This document shows, piece by piece, positions 23,169 through 33,595 of a DNA stretch of 64,000 nucleotides. The notes under the pieces were generated by a model, which worked only from the letters and a program-made list of their open reading frames with translations, had not been told where the DNA came from and searched no databases. Origin of the DNA: Nonomuraea montanisoli. Its GTDB lineage: Bacteria; Actinomycetota; Actinomycetes; Streptosporangiales; Streptosporangiaceae. Both the position numbers and the translations under genes were made by a program. The number at the start of each line of letters is the position of its first letter. Within the stretch, counting starts at the first letter, position 1. The stretch is taken from assembly GCF_013363975.1 (NCBI RefSeq), contig NZ_JABWGN010000002.1, forward strand, positions 682,001 to 746,000, written 5' to 3'.

Positions 23169-24512
23169 ATGGCCCACCTTCCACGTCGCCGCTTCCTCCA
23201 GCTCGGTGCCCTCGCCGCCGGCGGCGCGGCGCTGTCCGCGTGTGGAGGGGGAGACCCGGCCGCCGCGCCGGCCGCCGGTCCCACGGGCACGGCGGCGACC
23301 GGCGACATCACGGTCTGGAGCTGGCAGGGGCCCGCCTCGATGATGAAGAAGCTCGTGCCCGGCTTCCAGAAGGCGTTCCCCGGTGTCAGGGTCGACGTCC
23401 AGGACATCGGCAACCCGGCCATCTGGGACAAGATCACCACGGGTATGGCCGCGGGGGGCCTGGGGCTCGGCGACGTGCTGCACATCGGCGTCGACTACCT
23501 GCCCGCCTACATCGAGAAGTTCCCCGGCGGGCTGGCCGACCTGCGGCCGCTCGGCGCCGACCGCCACCGCGGCGCGTTCGCCCCCGGCATGTGGGAGACC
23601 GTGAGCCGGGGCGGCAAGGTCTACGCCCTGCCCTGGGAGGCCAACTCGGCGGGCTTCTACTACCGGGCCGACCTGTTCGAGAAGGCCGGCGTGGACGTGG
23701 CGGCGCTGGGCACCTGGGACGAGGTCATCGAGGCGGGCGTCACGCTCAAGAAGAAGACCGGCGTCCAGCTCCTCGGCATCGACAAGCCCGCCTCGCAGGC
23801 CGACTCGGCCAACCTCTTCCAGATGCTGCTCCAACTCCAGGACAGCTTCTACTTCGACATGCAGGGCAACATCACGCTGGACACCCCGCAGGCGGTCACC
23901 GCGCTGACGATCATCAAGCGGCTCAACGACGCCGGACTGGTCGCCGACATGGCCGGCGGCTGGAACACGATGATGTCCTCGATCAAGAGCGGGTCGGTCG
24001 CGGTGCAGTCCATGCCCACCTGGTTCGGCGGCATCATCGAGGAGACCGCCCCTGACCAGAAGGGCAAGTGGCAGGTCCGGCTGCCGCCCGCCGTCACGCA
24101 GGGCGGCAAGGTGGCCGCCACCGTCAACTCCACCCACCTGGCGGTGGCCGGCACCAGCAAGGTCAAGGAGGCCGCCTTCGCCTTCGCCGAGTACGTGCTG
24201 ACCCGGCCGGAGAGCCAGGTGGCCATCTACAAGGGCAAGGGCATCGCCCCCGCCCTGATGTCGGCCTACGACGACCCGGTCTTCCACGAGCCGTCCGCGT
24301 TCTTCGGCGGCCAGAAGAAGGGCGAGATCTTCCTGGAGGCGCTCAGGAAGCCGTCCTACGTGACCAACTACTCCGCCGACTACCCCCGGGCGCTCAAGGT
24401 GGTCACCGACGCCCAGAGCAAGGTGCTGCTCAAGGGGGCCGACCCGGCCGCCGTGCTCAAGGAGGCGGCCGACCTGCTCGCCCAGCAGACGGGCCGCAAG
24501 GTGGTGCGATGA
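23169..24512 (+). CDS. Sugar ABC transporter substrate-binding lipoprotein
   Basis: 447 residues. The N-terminus RRRFLQLGALAAGGAALSAC carries both a twin-arginine start and a lipobox (LSAC), so it is exported and lipid-anchored. The mature part is a family-1 solute-binding protein: ITVWSWQGP strand, IGNPAIWDKI, ALPWEANSAGFYY and a C-terminal LRKPSY...ALKVVTDAQSKVLL segment. It is the first gene of an ABC-glycosidase-LacI operon and has a palindromic operator candidate upstream. Substrate is likely a glycoside or oligosaccharide but is not proven. Confidence 0.9.
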   Translation: MAHLPRRRFLQLGALAAGGAALSACGGGDPAAAPAAGPTGTAATGDITVWSWQGPASMMKKLVPGFQKAFPGVRVDVQDIGNPAIWDKITTGMAAGGLGLGDVLHIGVDYLPAYIEKFPGGLADLRPLGADRHRGAFAPGMWETVSRGGKVYALPWEANSAGFYYRADLFEKAGVDVAALGTWDEVIEAGVTLKKKTGVQLLGIDKPASQADSANLFQMLLQLQDSFYFDMQGNITLDTPQAVTALTIIKRLNDAGLVADMAGGWNTMMSSIKSGSVAVQSMPTWFGGIIEETAPDQKGKWQVRLPPAVTQGGKVAATVNSTHLAVAGTSKVKEAAFAFAEYVLTRPESQVAIYKGKGIAPALMSAYDDPVFHEPSAFFGGQKKGEIFLEALRKPSYVTNYSADYPRALKVVTDAQSKVLLKGADPAAVLKEAADLLAQQTGRKVVR

Positions 24513-25429
24513 CCGCGCTCGCGGAACGGGCCGGCGCCCCGCCGGTGCACCGTGCCCCCTCCCGCCGCCGGTGGCGGGGCGCCAGGCTCGCGCCGTACCT
24601 GTTCACGGCGCCGGCACTGCTCCTGTTCGCCGCCTTCAAGCTGTATCCGATCGCGTGGGCGTTCTGGCTCAGCCTCTTCAAGACCGACGGCGGGCTGCAG
24701 ACCTTCGCCGGGGCGGCGAACTATCGGCGCCTGGTGGCCGACCCGCTGTTCTGGTCGGCACTGGGCAACACCGGGATCATCCTGGTCGTCCAGGTGCCGC
24801 TCATGCTCGCGCTGGCGATCGGCCTGGCGGTGGCGCTCGACTCCCCGCTGCTGCGGTTCAAGGGCTTCATCCGGCTCGGGTTCTTCATGCCCATGGTCAC
24901 CGGGCTGGTGGCCTACGGCCTGCTCTTCGCGATCCTGCTCAACCCGCAGTCCGGCCTGGTCAACTGGGTGCTCGGCCTGGCCGGCATCGGCCCTGTGCCG
25001 TGGCTCACCCACGGCCTGTGGGCCAGGGTCGCCGTCGGGCTCGCCCTGACCTGGCACTACACCGGCTACAACGCGGTGATCTACCTGGCGAGGCTGCAGG
25101 CCCTGCCCCAGGACCACTACGACGCCGCGGCCGTGGACGGCGCGGGGGCCTGGCAGCGCTTCCGGCACGTCACGCTGCCCGGACTGCGGCCCGTCGTGCT
25201 GCTCACGCTCGTCATGTCGACGATCGGCACGCTCCAGCTCTTCGACGAGCCCTACGTCATGACCCACGGCGGTCCGGACAACAGCACCATGACCCTGGGC
25301 CTGTACCTGTACGCCAACGGCTTCAAGTTCTTCGACTTCGGCTACGCCTCGGCCATCGCCTACGCCCTGACCGTCATCATCGGAATCCTCGGCCTCGTCC
25401 AGTTCAAGTTCCTCGGAGACAGGCCATGA
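24509..25429 (+). CDS. Sugar ABC transporter permease, MalF type
   Basis: 306 residues with about six membrane helices and the binding-protein-dependent EAA loop YDAAAVDGAGAWQRFRHVTLPGL near residue 206. The ATG overlaps the stop of the binding-protein gene by 4 bp. It pairs with the permease that follows. No ATPase gene is in the operon, so a shared MsiK-type ATPase encoded elsewhere is expected, as is usual in actinomycetes. Confidence 0.9.
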   Translation: MTALAERAGAPPVHRAPSRRRWRGARLAPYLFTAPALLLFAAFKLYPIAWAFWLSLFKTDGGLQTFAGAANYRRLVADPLFWSALGNTGIILVVQVPLMLALAIGLAVALDSPLLRFKGFIRLGFFMPMVTGLVAYGLLFAILLNPQSGLVNWVLGLAGIGPVPWLTHGLWARVAVGLALTWHYTGYNAVIYLARLQALPQDHYDAAAVDGAGAWQRFRHVTLPGLRPVVLLTLVMSTIGTLQLFDEPYVMTHGGPDNSTMTLGLYLYANGFKFFDFGYASAIAYALTVIIGILGLVQFKFLGDRP

Positions 25430-26238
25430 CGCGCCGGGTGATGCTGACCTCCTCGCTGCTGGTCCTGGTCGCCGTGGTGCTCGTGCCGTTCTACTGGCTC
25501 GTGGTCGGGAGCACGCACCGCTCGGCCGAGGTGTTCGGAACCCCGCCGCCGCTGCTGCCGGGCGCGCACCTGCTGGACAACCTCGCCACCCTGGAGTCCA
25601 CCGTCGGCTTCAGCCGGGTGGTGCTCAACTCCACGCTGATCGCCACCCTCTACACCGTGCTCGCCGGGCTGGTGTGCACGATGGCCGGCTACGGCTTCGC
25701 GAAGTTCGACTTCCGCGGCAGGGAACCGCTGTTCGGGCTGCTGATGCTGGGCCTCATCGTCCCCAGCCAGGTGACGCTGGTGCCGCTGTTCAAGATGATG
25801 CTGGCGCTCGAATGGCTCAACACCTACCAGGCGATCGTGCTGCCGAACCTCGCGCTGCCGTTCGGGATCTTCCTGATGCGGCAGTCCATGTCCGCCCTCC
25901 CCGACGAGCTGCTGTCGGCCGGGCGGGTGGACGGCTGCGGCGAGCTGCGGCTGTTCTGGCGCGTGGTGGTGCCGCCGATGCGGCCGGCACTCGCCGCGCT
26001 CGCGATCTACCTCTTCCTCTACCAGTGGAACGACTTCGTCTGGCCGCTCATCGCGCTGCGCACGCGTGACGCCTACACGATCCCGCTGGCCATCGCCTCC
26101 CTCCAGGGGGCGAACGAGACGGACTACGGCGCCATCCTGGCCGGCACCGCCGTCGCCGCGATCCCGATGGCCCTCCTGTTCCTCCTTCTGCAACGACACT
26201 TCGTCTCCGGACTACTCGCGGGAGCTGTTAAAGAGTGA
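25426..26238 (+). CDS. Sugar ABC transporter permease, MalG type
   Basis: 270 residues, six membrane helices, with EAA loop LLSAGRVDGCGELRLFWRVVVPPM near residue 163 and a C-terminal RHFVSGLLAGAVKE, the usual ending of this family (xxxGxxxGAVKG). It overlaps the preceding permease by 4 bp and the following glycosidase by 4 bp, so all are co-translated. Confidence 0.9.
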   Translation: MTRRVMLTSSLLVLVAVVLVPFYWLVVGSTHRSAEVFGTPPPLLPGAHLLDNLATLESTVGFSRVVLNSTLIATLYTVLAGLVCTMAGYGFAKFDFRGREPLFGLLMLGLIVPSQVTLVPLFKMMLALEWLNTYQAIVLPNLALPFGIFLMRQSMSALPDELLSAGRVDGCGELRLFWRVVVPPMRPALAALAIYLFLYQWNDFVWPLIALRTRDAYTIPLAIASLQGANETDYGAILAGTAVAAIPMALLFLLLQRHFVSGLLAGAVKE

Positions 26239-27974
26239 GCGTGACGACCGCCGGGCTGGTGCCCGCGCCCACCGAGCCGTTGCTCGACGACGTACGGCTG
26301 GCCGTCCTGACCGGCGCCCCGGGGACCGCAGCCCGCTGGGAGCGGACCACACGGCCCGACGGCACCGAGCTGGTGGAGATCCATTCCACGGGGGAGCTGG
26401 AGATCCGCCTCTCGGTCCCGCTCGGCGACGCGGTCGGCTTCTGGCACCCCGACGCCGGATGGACGCGCACCATCGTCGCCGACTGGGCGGGCCTGGCGAA
26501 CGTCTCGCTGGTGAGCGGCGCCGTGGCCGGCTGCCTGTACGACAGCCGCGGCACGTCCATGCTGGCCTTCGCCGCGCTGGACCCGGTGCCCGAGACCATG
26601 GTGCGCTACGGCGTCTCGGAGGAGAACAAGACCTTCGTGGTGCACCTGCGCGTCACCGCGGCGGGCTCGCCGTACCGGCTGGTCTTCGCCCCCGCCTCGG
26701 CAAGCGTCGCCGCCGCGATGCGGAAGGTGCGCGGCGCGTTCGGCCGGCCCGCCCCGGCGCCCGAGGGGGCGCGCGTGCCGGTCTACTCGACCTGGTACGG
26801 CTTCAGCCAGGCGGTGGAGGCGGAGGCCGTGGAGGCCGAGGCGTCGCTCGCGGCGGAGCTCGGGTGCGGGGCGCTCATCCTGGACGACGGCTGGCAGGAG
26901 CTCGGCACGGGACGCGGGTACCACGGCGTCGGCGACTGGCGTCCGGACACCGCGAAGTTCCCCGACTTCGCCGCGCACGTCGCCCGGGTGCGCGGCATGG
27001 GGCTGGCCTACCTCGCCTGGGTCGCCCCGCTCCTGATCGGACCGCGGGCGGAGTGCTTCCCGGAGCTGTCGGCCCACGCCCCGGCGCCGGACGTCGTGCC
27101 CGGCGCGCGTGCCCTCGACCCGCGGGTGCCGCAGGTGCGCCGGCACGTCGTGGACACGTGCGTGCGGCTCGTCCGCGACTACGGGCTCGACGGCTTGAAG
27201 ATCGACTTCCTGGAGACGGTGATGGCCTACGCGGGCACGCCCTCTCCCGGTGACATCGCCGACGTGGGCACGGCCATGCGCGTGCTGCTGACCGAGCTGG
27301 TGACGGCGGTCGAGGCCGTCCGGCCCGGCGCGCTGATCGAGCTGCGGCAGCCGTACACGGGGCCGGGCATGACGCCCTTCGGCGCGATGCTGCGCGCCAA
27401 CGACTGCCCGGCCGACGCGGTCGCCAACCGGGTGCGGACCATCGACCTCGGGCTGCTGGCCGTGGGCGGCGCCGTGCACGCCGACATGCTCATGTGGGAC
27501 CCGGCGGCGCCGGCGCGCGGCGCCGCCCGCCAGCTCATCGGCGCGTTCCACTCCGTGCCGCAGATCTCGGCGCGGCTGGGCGCGCTGAGCGGCGAGCACC
27601 GCCGGATGCTGGCGTTCTGGCTGGAGCGGTGGCGCGAGCTGCGGCCGGTGCTGCTGGACGGCGACGTCGAACCGGGCCGCCCCGACGAGCTCTACCCCGT
27701 CGTGCGCGCCGCGCTCGGTGAGCGCTGCGTGACCAGCGTGACCGCGGACCACGTGGTCCCGGTCGACGCCGGGCGGCACTCCGAGATCACCGTCGTCAAC
27801 GGCACCTCGTCGGGACGGCTGGTGCTGGACGTCGAGGGACGGACGCTCCGCGCCGCGCGGATCTTCGACGCCGACGGCTCTAGGATCGAGCCGTCGGACC
27901 GGCGGCTGGGGCCAGGCCTGTGCGTGCTGGACGTTCCGCCCTCCGGCCTGGCCGATCTGGAGGTGGCACCATGA
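26235..27974 (+). CDS. GH36-type alpha-galactosidase-like glycosidase, cytoplasmic
   Basis: 579 residues, no signal peptide. It has a beta-rich N-terminal domain (about 1-180), a TIM barrel, then a beta C-terminal domain. The probable nucleophile is Asp324 (DGLKIDF) and the acid/base Asp390 (RANDCPAD). STWYGFSQ and ILDDGWQELG are further GH36/GH-D clan signatures. It probably hydrolyses the glycoside brought in by the permeases encoded upstream. The short N-terminal domain makes it smaller than classical GH36 galactosidases (about 700 residues), so the exact sugar is uncertain. Confidence 0.8.
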   Translation: MSVTTAGLVPAPTEPLLDDVRLAVLTGAPGTAARWERTTRPDGTELVEIHSTGELEIRLSVPLGDAVGFWHPDAGWTRTIVADWAGLANVSLVSGAVAGCLYDSRGTSMLAFAALDPVPETMVRYGVSEENKTFVVHLRVTAAGSPYRLVFAPASASVAAAMRKVRGAFGRPAPAPEGARVPVYSTWYGFSQAVEAEAVEAEASLAAELGCGALILDDGWQELGTGRGYHGVGDWRPDTAKFPDFAAHVARVRGMGLAYLAWVAPLLIGPRAECFPELSAHAPAPDVVPGARALDPRVPQVRRHVVDTCVRLVRDYGLDGLKIDFLETVMAYAGTPSPGDIADVGTAMRVLLTELVTAVEAVRPGALIELRQPYTGPGMTPFGAMLRANDCPADAVANRVRTIDLGLLAVGGAVHADMLMWDPAAPARGAARQLIGAFHSVPQISARLGALSGEHRRMLAFWLERWRELRPVLLDGDVEPGRPDELYPVVRAALGERCVTSVTADHVVPVDAGRHSEITVVNGTSSGRLVLDVEGRTLRAARIFDADGSRIEPSDRRLGPGLCVLDVPPSGLADLEVAP

Positions 27975-28966
27975 AGATCGGCATTGTCGAGGTGGCGGAG
28001 AGGGCCGGGGTCAGCGAGGCGACCGTCAGCCGGGTGATCAACCGGCGGGCCGGGGTGTCGGCCAAGACCCGTGAGGCCGTCGAGCGCGCGATGGCCGAGC
28101 TCGGCTACGAGCGCTCCACCCGCGGCCAGATCGTCGCGGTCATCACGCCCTGGCTGTCCAACCCCTTCTTCACCGACGTGGCCGAGCTCATCGAGGCTGC
28201 GCTCGCGCCCCACGGGCTCAAGGGGGTGGTCTGCCCGGCGCTGCCCGGCGGCATACAGGAGCGCGAGTTCGTCAACGCGCTGGCCGAGCACGGCGTGGCG
28301 GGAGTGGTGTTCCTGTCGGCCAGCAACACCATCGAGGGAGCCGATCCCGAGACCTATGACGTGCTGGCCGCGCGGCGCATCCCGTTCGTCGGCGTCAACG
28401 GCGGCTTCGAGGGGCACGACGCGCCGGTCCTGTCCACCGACGACCCCATGTCGGCGGAGCTGGCGGTCGACCACCTGTGGACTCTGGGGCACCGCAGGAT
28501 CGGCCTGGCGTCGGGCCCCTCGGGGAACCGGCCGGCCGACCGGCGCGTCGAGGGGTTCCGTACGGCGATGACGCGCCGCGGCGCGGCCGACTCCGACGCG
28601 CCCGTGGTCAGGCAGCACTACACGATCGAAGGGGGCCAGTCGGCCACCTCGGAGCTGCTCAAGCGGGGGGTGACCGCCATCGTGGCGGCCAGCGACTTCA
28701 TGGCGCTGGGCGCGTACCGGGCGGTGCTCAGAGAGGGGCTCTCGGTGCCCGGCGACGTCTCGGTCGTGGGGCACGACGGGTCGACGATCATGGAGTTCGT
28801 CGACCCGCCGCTGACCACCGTGCGCCAGCCGATCGACCGGCTGGCCAAGGAGGTCGCACGCAGCATCGTCGCGCTGGTGAGCAACCGCGACGTGCCACGG
28901 GGGGAACTGCTCTTCAGCCCCGAGCTGGTCGTGCGCGGGTCCACCGCGCCGCCCCGCAGGGCCTGA
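27971..28966 (+). CDS. LacI-family transcriptional regulator
   Basis: 331 residues. The helix-turn-helix is at the N-terminus (VAERAGVSEATVSRVINRRAGV, about 7-28), followed by a hinge and a periplasmic-binding-like effector domain with VSVVGHDGS and a final ELVVRGST. The ATG overlaps the glycosidase stop (ATGA). Being the fifth gene of the sugar operon, it likely autoregulates through the palindrome at 23084. Confidence 0.9.
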   Translation: MKIGIVEVAERAGVSEATVSRVINRRAGVSAKTREAVERAMAELGYERSTRGQIVAVITPWLSNPFFTDVAELIEAALAPHGLKGVVCPALPGGIQEREFVNALAEHGVAGVVFLSASNTIEGADPETYDVLAARRIPFVGVNGGFEGHDAPVLSTDDPMSAELAVDHLWTLGHRRIGLASGPSGNRPADRRVEGFRTAMTRRGAADSDAPVVRQHYTIEGGQSATSELLKRGVTAIVAASDFMALGAYRAVLREGLSVPGDVSVVGHDGSTIMEFVDPPLTTVRQPIDRLAKEVARSIVALVSNRDVPRGELLFSPELVVRGSTAPPRRA

Positions 28967-29002
28967 CCGCCCGACAGGTCATCAGATTCCGGGAGTATCC
29001 CC

Positions 29003-30949
29003 ATGAAGCGCAAGCTCTGCTCCGTCCTCATCGGCTCGTCCCTGCTGGCCGCCGCCGCCCTCACCCCGGCGCGGGCAGCCGAGGGCGGCCCGCTGATCGT
29101 CGTCAACCCCGGCTTCGAGAAGGGCGCCGACGGCTGGACCTTCACCCAGGGCACCGGCGTCGCCACCAACCGCCCCCATGGCGGATCCAGGCTCGTCTAC
29201 CTGGACGCCGGTCCCGGGATGAGCGTCAGCCAGGCCGTCACCGCGCCGGCGGCGGGCCGCTACTCGATCTCGGCCTGGATCTCCACGGGCGGGACCGGCG
29301 GCACGTTCGCCGTGCGGCGCAACGGCGCCGACGCGGGCACCGTCACCCTGCCCTCCCGCTCCACCTACGCCCGGTACACCGTCTCCGACGTGGAGCTCGC
29401 CGCCGGCGACAAGCTGGAGATCGTCTTCGGCTCCGGCTCCGGCTGGGTCAACGCCGACGACGTCATGGTCTCGCCCGGATCGGCCGGCGGTCCGCGCGTC
29501 ACCTCCTCCAACGCCGAGATCGCCGAGCTGTTCGCGTGGTCCAGGGACAAGGCCCGTAGCTGGGTGCACCAGGACGGCGCGCCGGGCCCGCTCAACGTGG
29601 ACGAGCGCAAGCCCGGCGGCACCGGCGAGGGCACCTACACCACCACCTACTGGGCCGGATACGCCCACCGCACCGGCTACTACTCACGCGACTTCGCCCA
29701 TCAGGTGGCCGGCGCGCACATCCTGGGACTGGACCGCGAGAACAAGACGATGCTCCGGTCCTTCGCCGCCTCGGCCACCGAGGAGCACAAGTTCTACCCG
29801 GTGTGGGCGCTGAACTTCGACGCCAAGACCTACCTGGACATCGACTACCGGTCGCCGGACTCCTTCGTCCGGGAGGTCCCGGCCACGTTCGAGCTGGTGG
29901 AGAAGGCCAACCAGGCGTTCAGGTGGACGGGCGACCGGGCCTACGTCGACGACGCGGCGCTGTGGGACTACTACCGGCACGCCACCGGGGAGTTCGTCGA
30001 CCTGCACGACGGCCTGCTGCCCAACGGCCCCGTCAAGGTGGCCGAGGGCACGGGCAAGGGCATCTTCGCCGGGTCGGCCAGCTACAACGAGACCGGCGAC
30101 GAGCCGTTGGCCGAGGCGGGCGACGCGATCGCCGCCCAGTACCAGGCCTACCGGGCCCTGGCCGAGCTCGCGCGGGACAAGCACGACCCCACGACCGCGC
30201 GGCACGCGGCCGAGCGGGCCAGGGCGCTCAAGAGCTACTTCAACCGGACCTGGAGCGTGAAGCCGGGATCCGGCGAGATGGTCCGCGCCTACACGGTCGA
30301 CGGGACGCCCCTGACCGGGTTCGGCAAGGAGAACAGCTGGTTCATGCCGATGAAGGGCATCATCGACGCCGGGCCGCGCAACGAGGCGTACCTCGACTTC
30401 ATCGACGCCCAGGCCAGCGGGGCCGGGCGGCCCGCCAACCTCGAGGCCGTCACCTACCTTCCCGACACGTTCTTCCGCCACAACCGCAACGACACCGCCT
30501 GGAAGTGGATGCGCTACGTCTACGAGCAGCGCGAGGCCGCCCACGTCAGCGGCCGCCAAGGGCTGAACGGCGACTACCCGGAGGTGGCGTTCACGCTGGT
30601 GAGCCAGACGGTCGAGGGCCTGATGGGGATCCAGCCCGACGCGCCGCGCCACACGGTCGCCACCCAGTCGCGGCTGCCCTCCGACATCGGGTGGCTGGAG
30701 GTGGCCGACGTGCCGGTGGGCGACGGCACCGTGACGGTGCGGCACGACGGCCGGACGTCCACGACCTTCACCAACGGCTCGGACCGCCCGTACCTCTGGG
30801 AGGCGCGCTTCCCGGGCGAGCACCGGTGGCTCACCGTCAACGGCCACACCGTCGCGGGACTGCCCAGGACGATCGACGGCGTGAGGTACACGGTCGCCGT
30901 GGTGCCGGTGCCGGGCGGCCGGACGGCCACCGCTCGCGTGACCGGCTGA
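29003..30949 (+). CDS. Secreted CBM-containing (alpha/alpha)6 glycosidase-like protein
   Basis: 648 residues. A signal peptide ends ARA near residue 26. A jelly-roll carbohydrate-binding-like module follows (about 30-158, NPGFEKGADGW...VNADDV). A large helical domain (about 165-560) resembles six-hairpin glycosidases: TTYWAGYAHRTGYYSRDFAHQ, YNETGDEPLAEAG and WDYYRHATGEF. A beta-rich C-terminal domain ends the protein. No family number can be assigned with confidence. Its position just after the LacI gene suggests extracellular release of the oligosaccharide that the operon imports. Confidence 0.7.
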   Translation: MKRKLCSVLIGSSLLAAAALTPARAAEGGPLIVVNPGFEKGADGWTFTQGTGVATNRPHGGSRLVYLDAGPGMSVSQAVTAPAAGRYSISAWISTGGTGGTFAVRRNGADAGTVTLPSRSTYARYTVSDVELAAGDKLEIVFGSGSGWVNADDVMVSPGSAGGPRVTSSNAEIAELFAWSRDKARSWVHQDGAPGPLNVDERKPGGTGEGTYTTTYWAGYAHRTGYYSRDFAHQVAGAHILGLDRENKTMLRSFAASATEEHKFYPVWALNFDAKTYLDIDYRSPDSFVREVPATFELVEKANQAFRWTGDRAYVDDAALWDYYRHATGEFVDLHDGLLPNGPVKVAEGTGKGIFAGSASYNETGDEPLAEAGDAIAAQYQAYRALAELARDKHDPTTARHAAERARALKSYFNRTWSVKPGSGEMVRAYTVDGTPLTGFGKENSWFMPMKGIIDAGPRNEAYLDFIDAQASGAGRPANLEAVTYLPDTFFRHNRNDTAWKWMRYVYEQREAAHVSGRQGLNGDYPEVAFTLVSQTVEGLMGIQPDAPRHTVATQSRLPSDIGWLEVADVPVGDGTVTVRHDGRTSTTFTNGSDRPYLWEARFPGEHRWLTVNGHTVAGLPRTIDGVRYTVAVVPVPGGRTATARVTG

Positions 30950-30954
30950 CCCAA

Positions 30955-30992
30955 CCCCGCGTGCTCCCGCCGGGATGCGGGAGCACGCGGGG
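30955..30992. terminator. Strong bidirectional hairpin terminator
   Basis: Perfect 15-bp stem, CCCCGCGTGCTCCCG (30955-30969) with CGGGAGCACGCGGGG (30978-30992) and an 8-nt loop, between the convergent glycosidase and argG genes. Confidence 0.85.
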
Positions 30993-31001
30993 CGGGGCCG
31001 G

Positions 31002-32490
<1,489 letters not shown>

Positions 32491-32553
32491 GGGGCGGGTA
32501 AAAGAACCCGACCGGGCCCGGACGGGCGTCCGCCGACCCCCTCGTGTCGCGGC

Positions 32554-32590
32554 GGGACGATGGTCCCTCCGCAGACGGGACCTCGTTCTC
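32554..32590 (+). promoter_or_regulatory. Tandem DevR-like boxes before universal stress gene 2
   Basis: GGGACGATGGTCCC (32554-32567), a perfect palindromic core, and GGGACCTCGTTCTC (32577-32590), 23 bp apart. The first begins exactly 101 bp before the ATG at 32655, as for universal stress gene 1. Confidence 0.75.
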
Positions 32591-32654
32591 TGTGCGCCCG
32601 GCTTACGGAGGTGTGTCCTGAATTCGTGTACTTCCGCAACCGGAGGGGGCGGTC

Positions 32655-33524
32655 ATGACGAATCCCGTAGTTGTGGGGATCGATGGATCTGACGCCGCGT
32701 ACGCGGCGCTCGGCTGGGCGGTGCAGGACGCCACGCGCCGGGCACTGCCCCTGCGGATCGTGCACGTGCGCGAGCCCTGGAGGAGCGAGCACCCGGACGA
32801 CGCGGGCGGCGGCGTGTCGCTGACCGAGCGGAGCGAGCTGCTGCTCGCCGGCGCCGAGGAACGGGCGCGGCGCCGTGCTCCCCGCCTGGAGGTGACCACG
32901 GCGCACCTCGTCGGCGCGGTCGTCGAGCGCCTGCGCACCGAGTCCGAGACGGCCGACACCGTCGTGGTGGGCAGCCGGGGGCTCGGCGGGTTCGCCGGGC
33001 TCGTGCTCGGCTCGGTCGGGCTGGCCCTGGCCGGTCACGCGCACGGCCCGGTCGTCGTCGTGCGCGCCCCCGAGCGGGGCGCCGGAGGCGGCGGCGAGGT
33101 GGTCGCCGGGTTCGACGGCTCCGCCGACGCCGAGGCCGCCCTGGAGTACGCCATGGAGCAGGCCGCCGCCCGCGGCACGCGGCTGCGCGTCGTCTACGCC
33201 CGGCACACCGTGGTCCTCGCGCCGCAGGCCGCCGGGTACGGGCCGCTGGTGGCCGGTGCGCTGGCCGACGAGGCGGCCGAGGTCGGGCGGAGGCTGCCGC
33301 TGTGGCGGGACAAGTATCCCGACATCGAGGTGGTGGAGTCGGTCATGTCCGGGCATCCCGTGCCGGTCCTGGCGGCGGCCTCCCGGACGGCCGCCCTGGT
33401 CGTCCTGGGCTCGCGTGGTCTGGGTGGCTTCGCCGCCTCCGTGCTCGGCTCGACCTGCCACGGCGTGATCCACCGGGCGCACTGCCCGGTCGCCGTCGTC
33501 CGCGCCCCCTGGAGGAGATCATGA
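32655..33524 (+). CDS. Tandem-domain universal stress protein 2
   Basis: 289 residues, two UspA domains (about 1-140, 148-288). Each has the nucleotide-binding loop GSRGLGGFAGLVLGSVG (near 101) or GSRGLGGFAASVLGSTC (near 253). It is paralogous in length and layout to universal stress protein 1. GGAGGGGGCGG precedes the ATG. It is followed, through a 62-bp duplication, by the gene at 33583. Tandem DevR-like boxes lie upstream. Confidence 0.92.
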   Translation: MTNPVVVGIDGSDAAYAALGWAVQDATRRALPLRIVHVREPWRSEHPDDAGGGVSLTERSELLLAGAEERARRRAPRLEVTTAHLVGAVVERLRTESETADTVVVGSRGLGGFAGLVLGSVGLALAGHAHGPVVVVRAPERGAGGGGEVVAGFDGSADAEAALEYAMEQAAARGTRLRVVYARHTVVLAPQAAGYGPLVAGALADEAAEVGRRLPLWRDKYPDIEVVESVMSGHPVPVLAAASRTAALVVLGSRGLGGFAASVLGSTCHGVIHRAHCPVAVVRAPWRRS

Positions 33525-33595
33525 CCACCGTCGTACGCCCCGCCCGCGGGAGCGTCGTCGTCCGCGCCGTCCGGAGGACATCATGACCGTCGTCG
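33495..33595. repeat. 62-bp imperfect duplication at the gene junction
   Basis: GTCGTCCGCGCC followed by a GGAGGA-type ribosome site and ATGACC occurs at 33495 and again at 33557. The two ATGs (33521 and 33583) are exactly 62 bp apart, so the junction between the universal-stress gene and its downstream neighbour has been duplicated. Confidence 0.8.
33521..33586 (+). CDS. 21-codon mini-frame bridging two genes by stop-start overlaps
   Basis: ATG at 33521 overlaps the universal-stress stop (ATGA) and has GGAGGAGATC before it. The frame (MTTVVRPARGSVVVRAVRRT...) ends in a TGA overlapping the next ATG at 33583. It arose from the junction duplication. It may be translated as a coupling peptide, but there is no evidence for a function of its own. 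Confidence 0.35.
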   Translation: MTTVVRPARGSVVVRAVRRTS

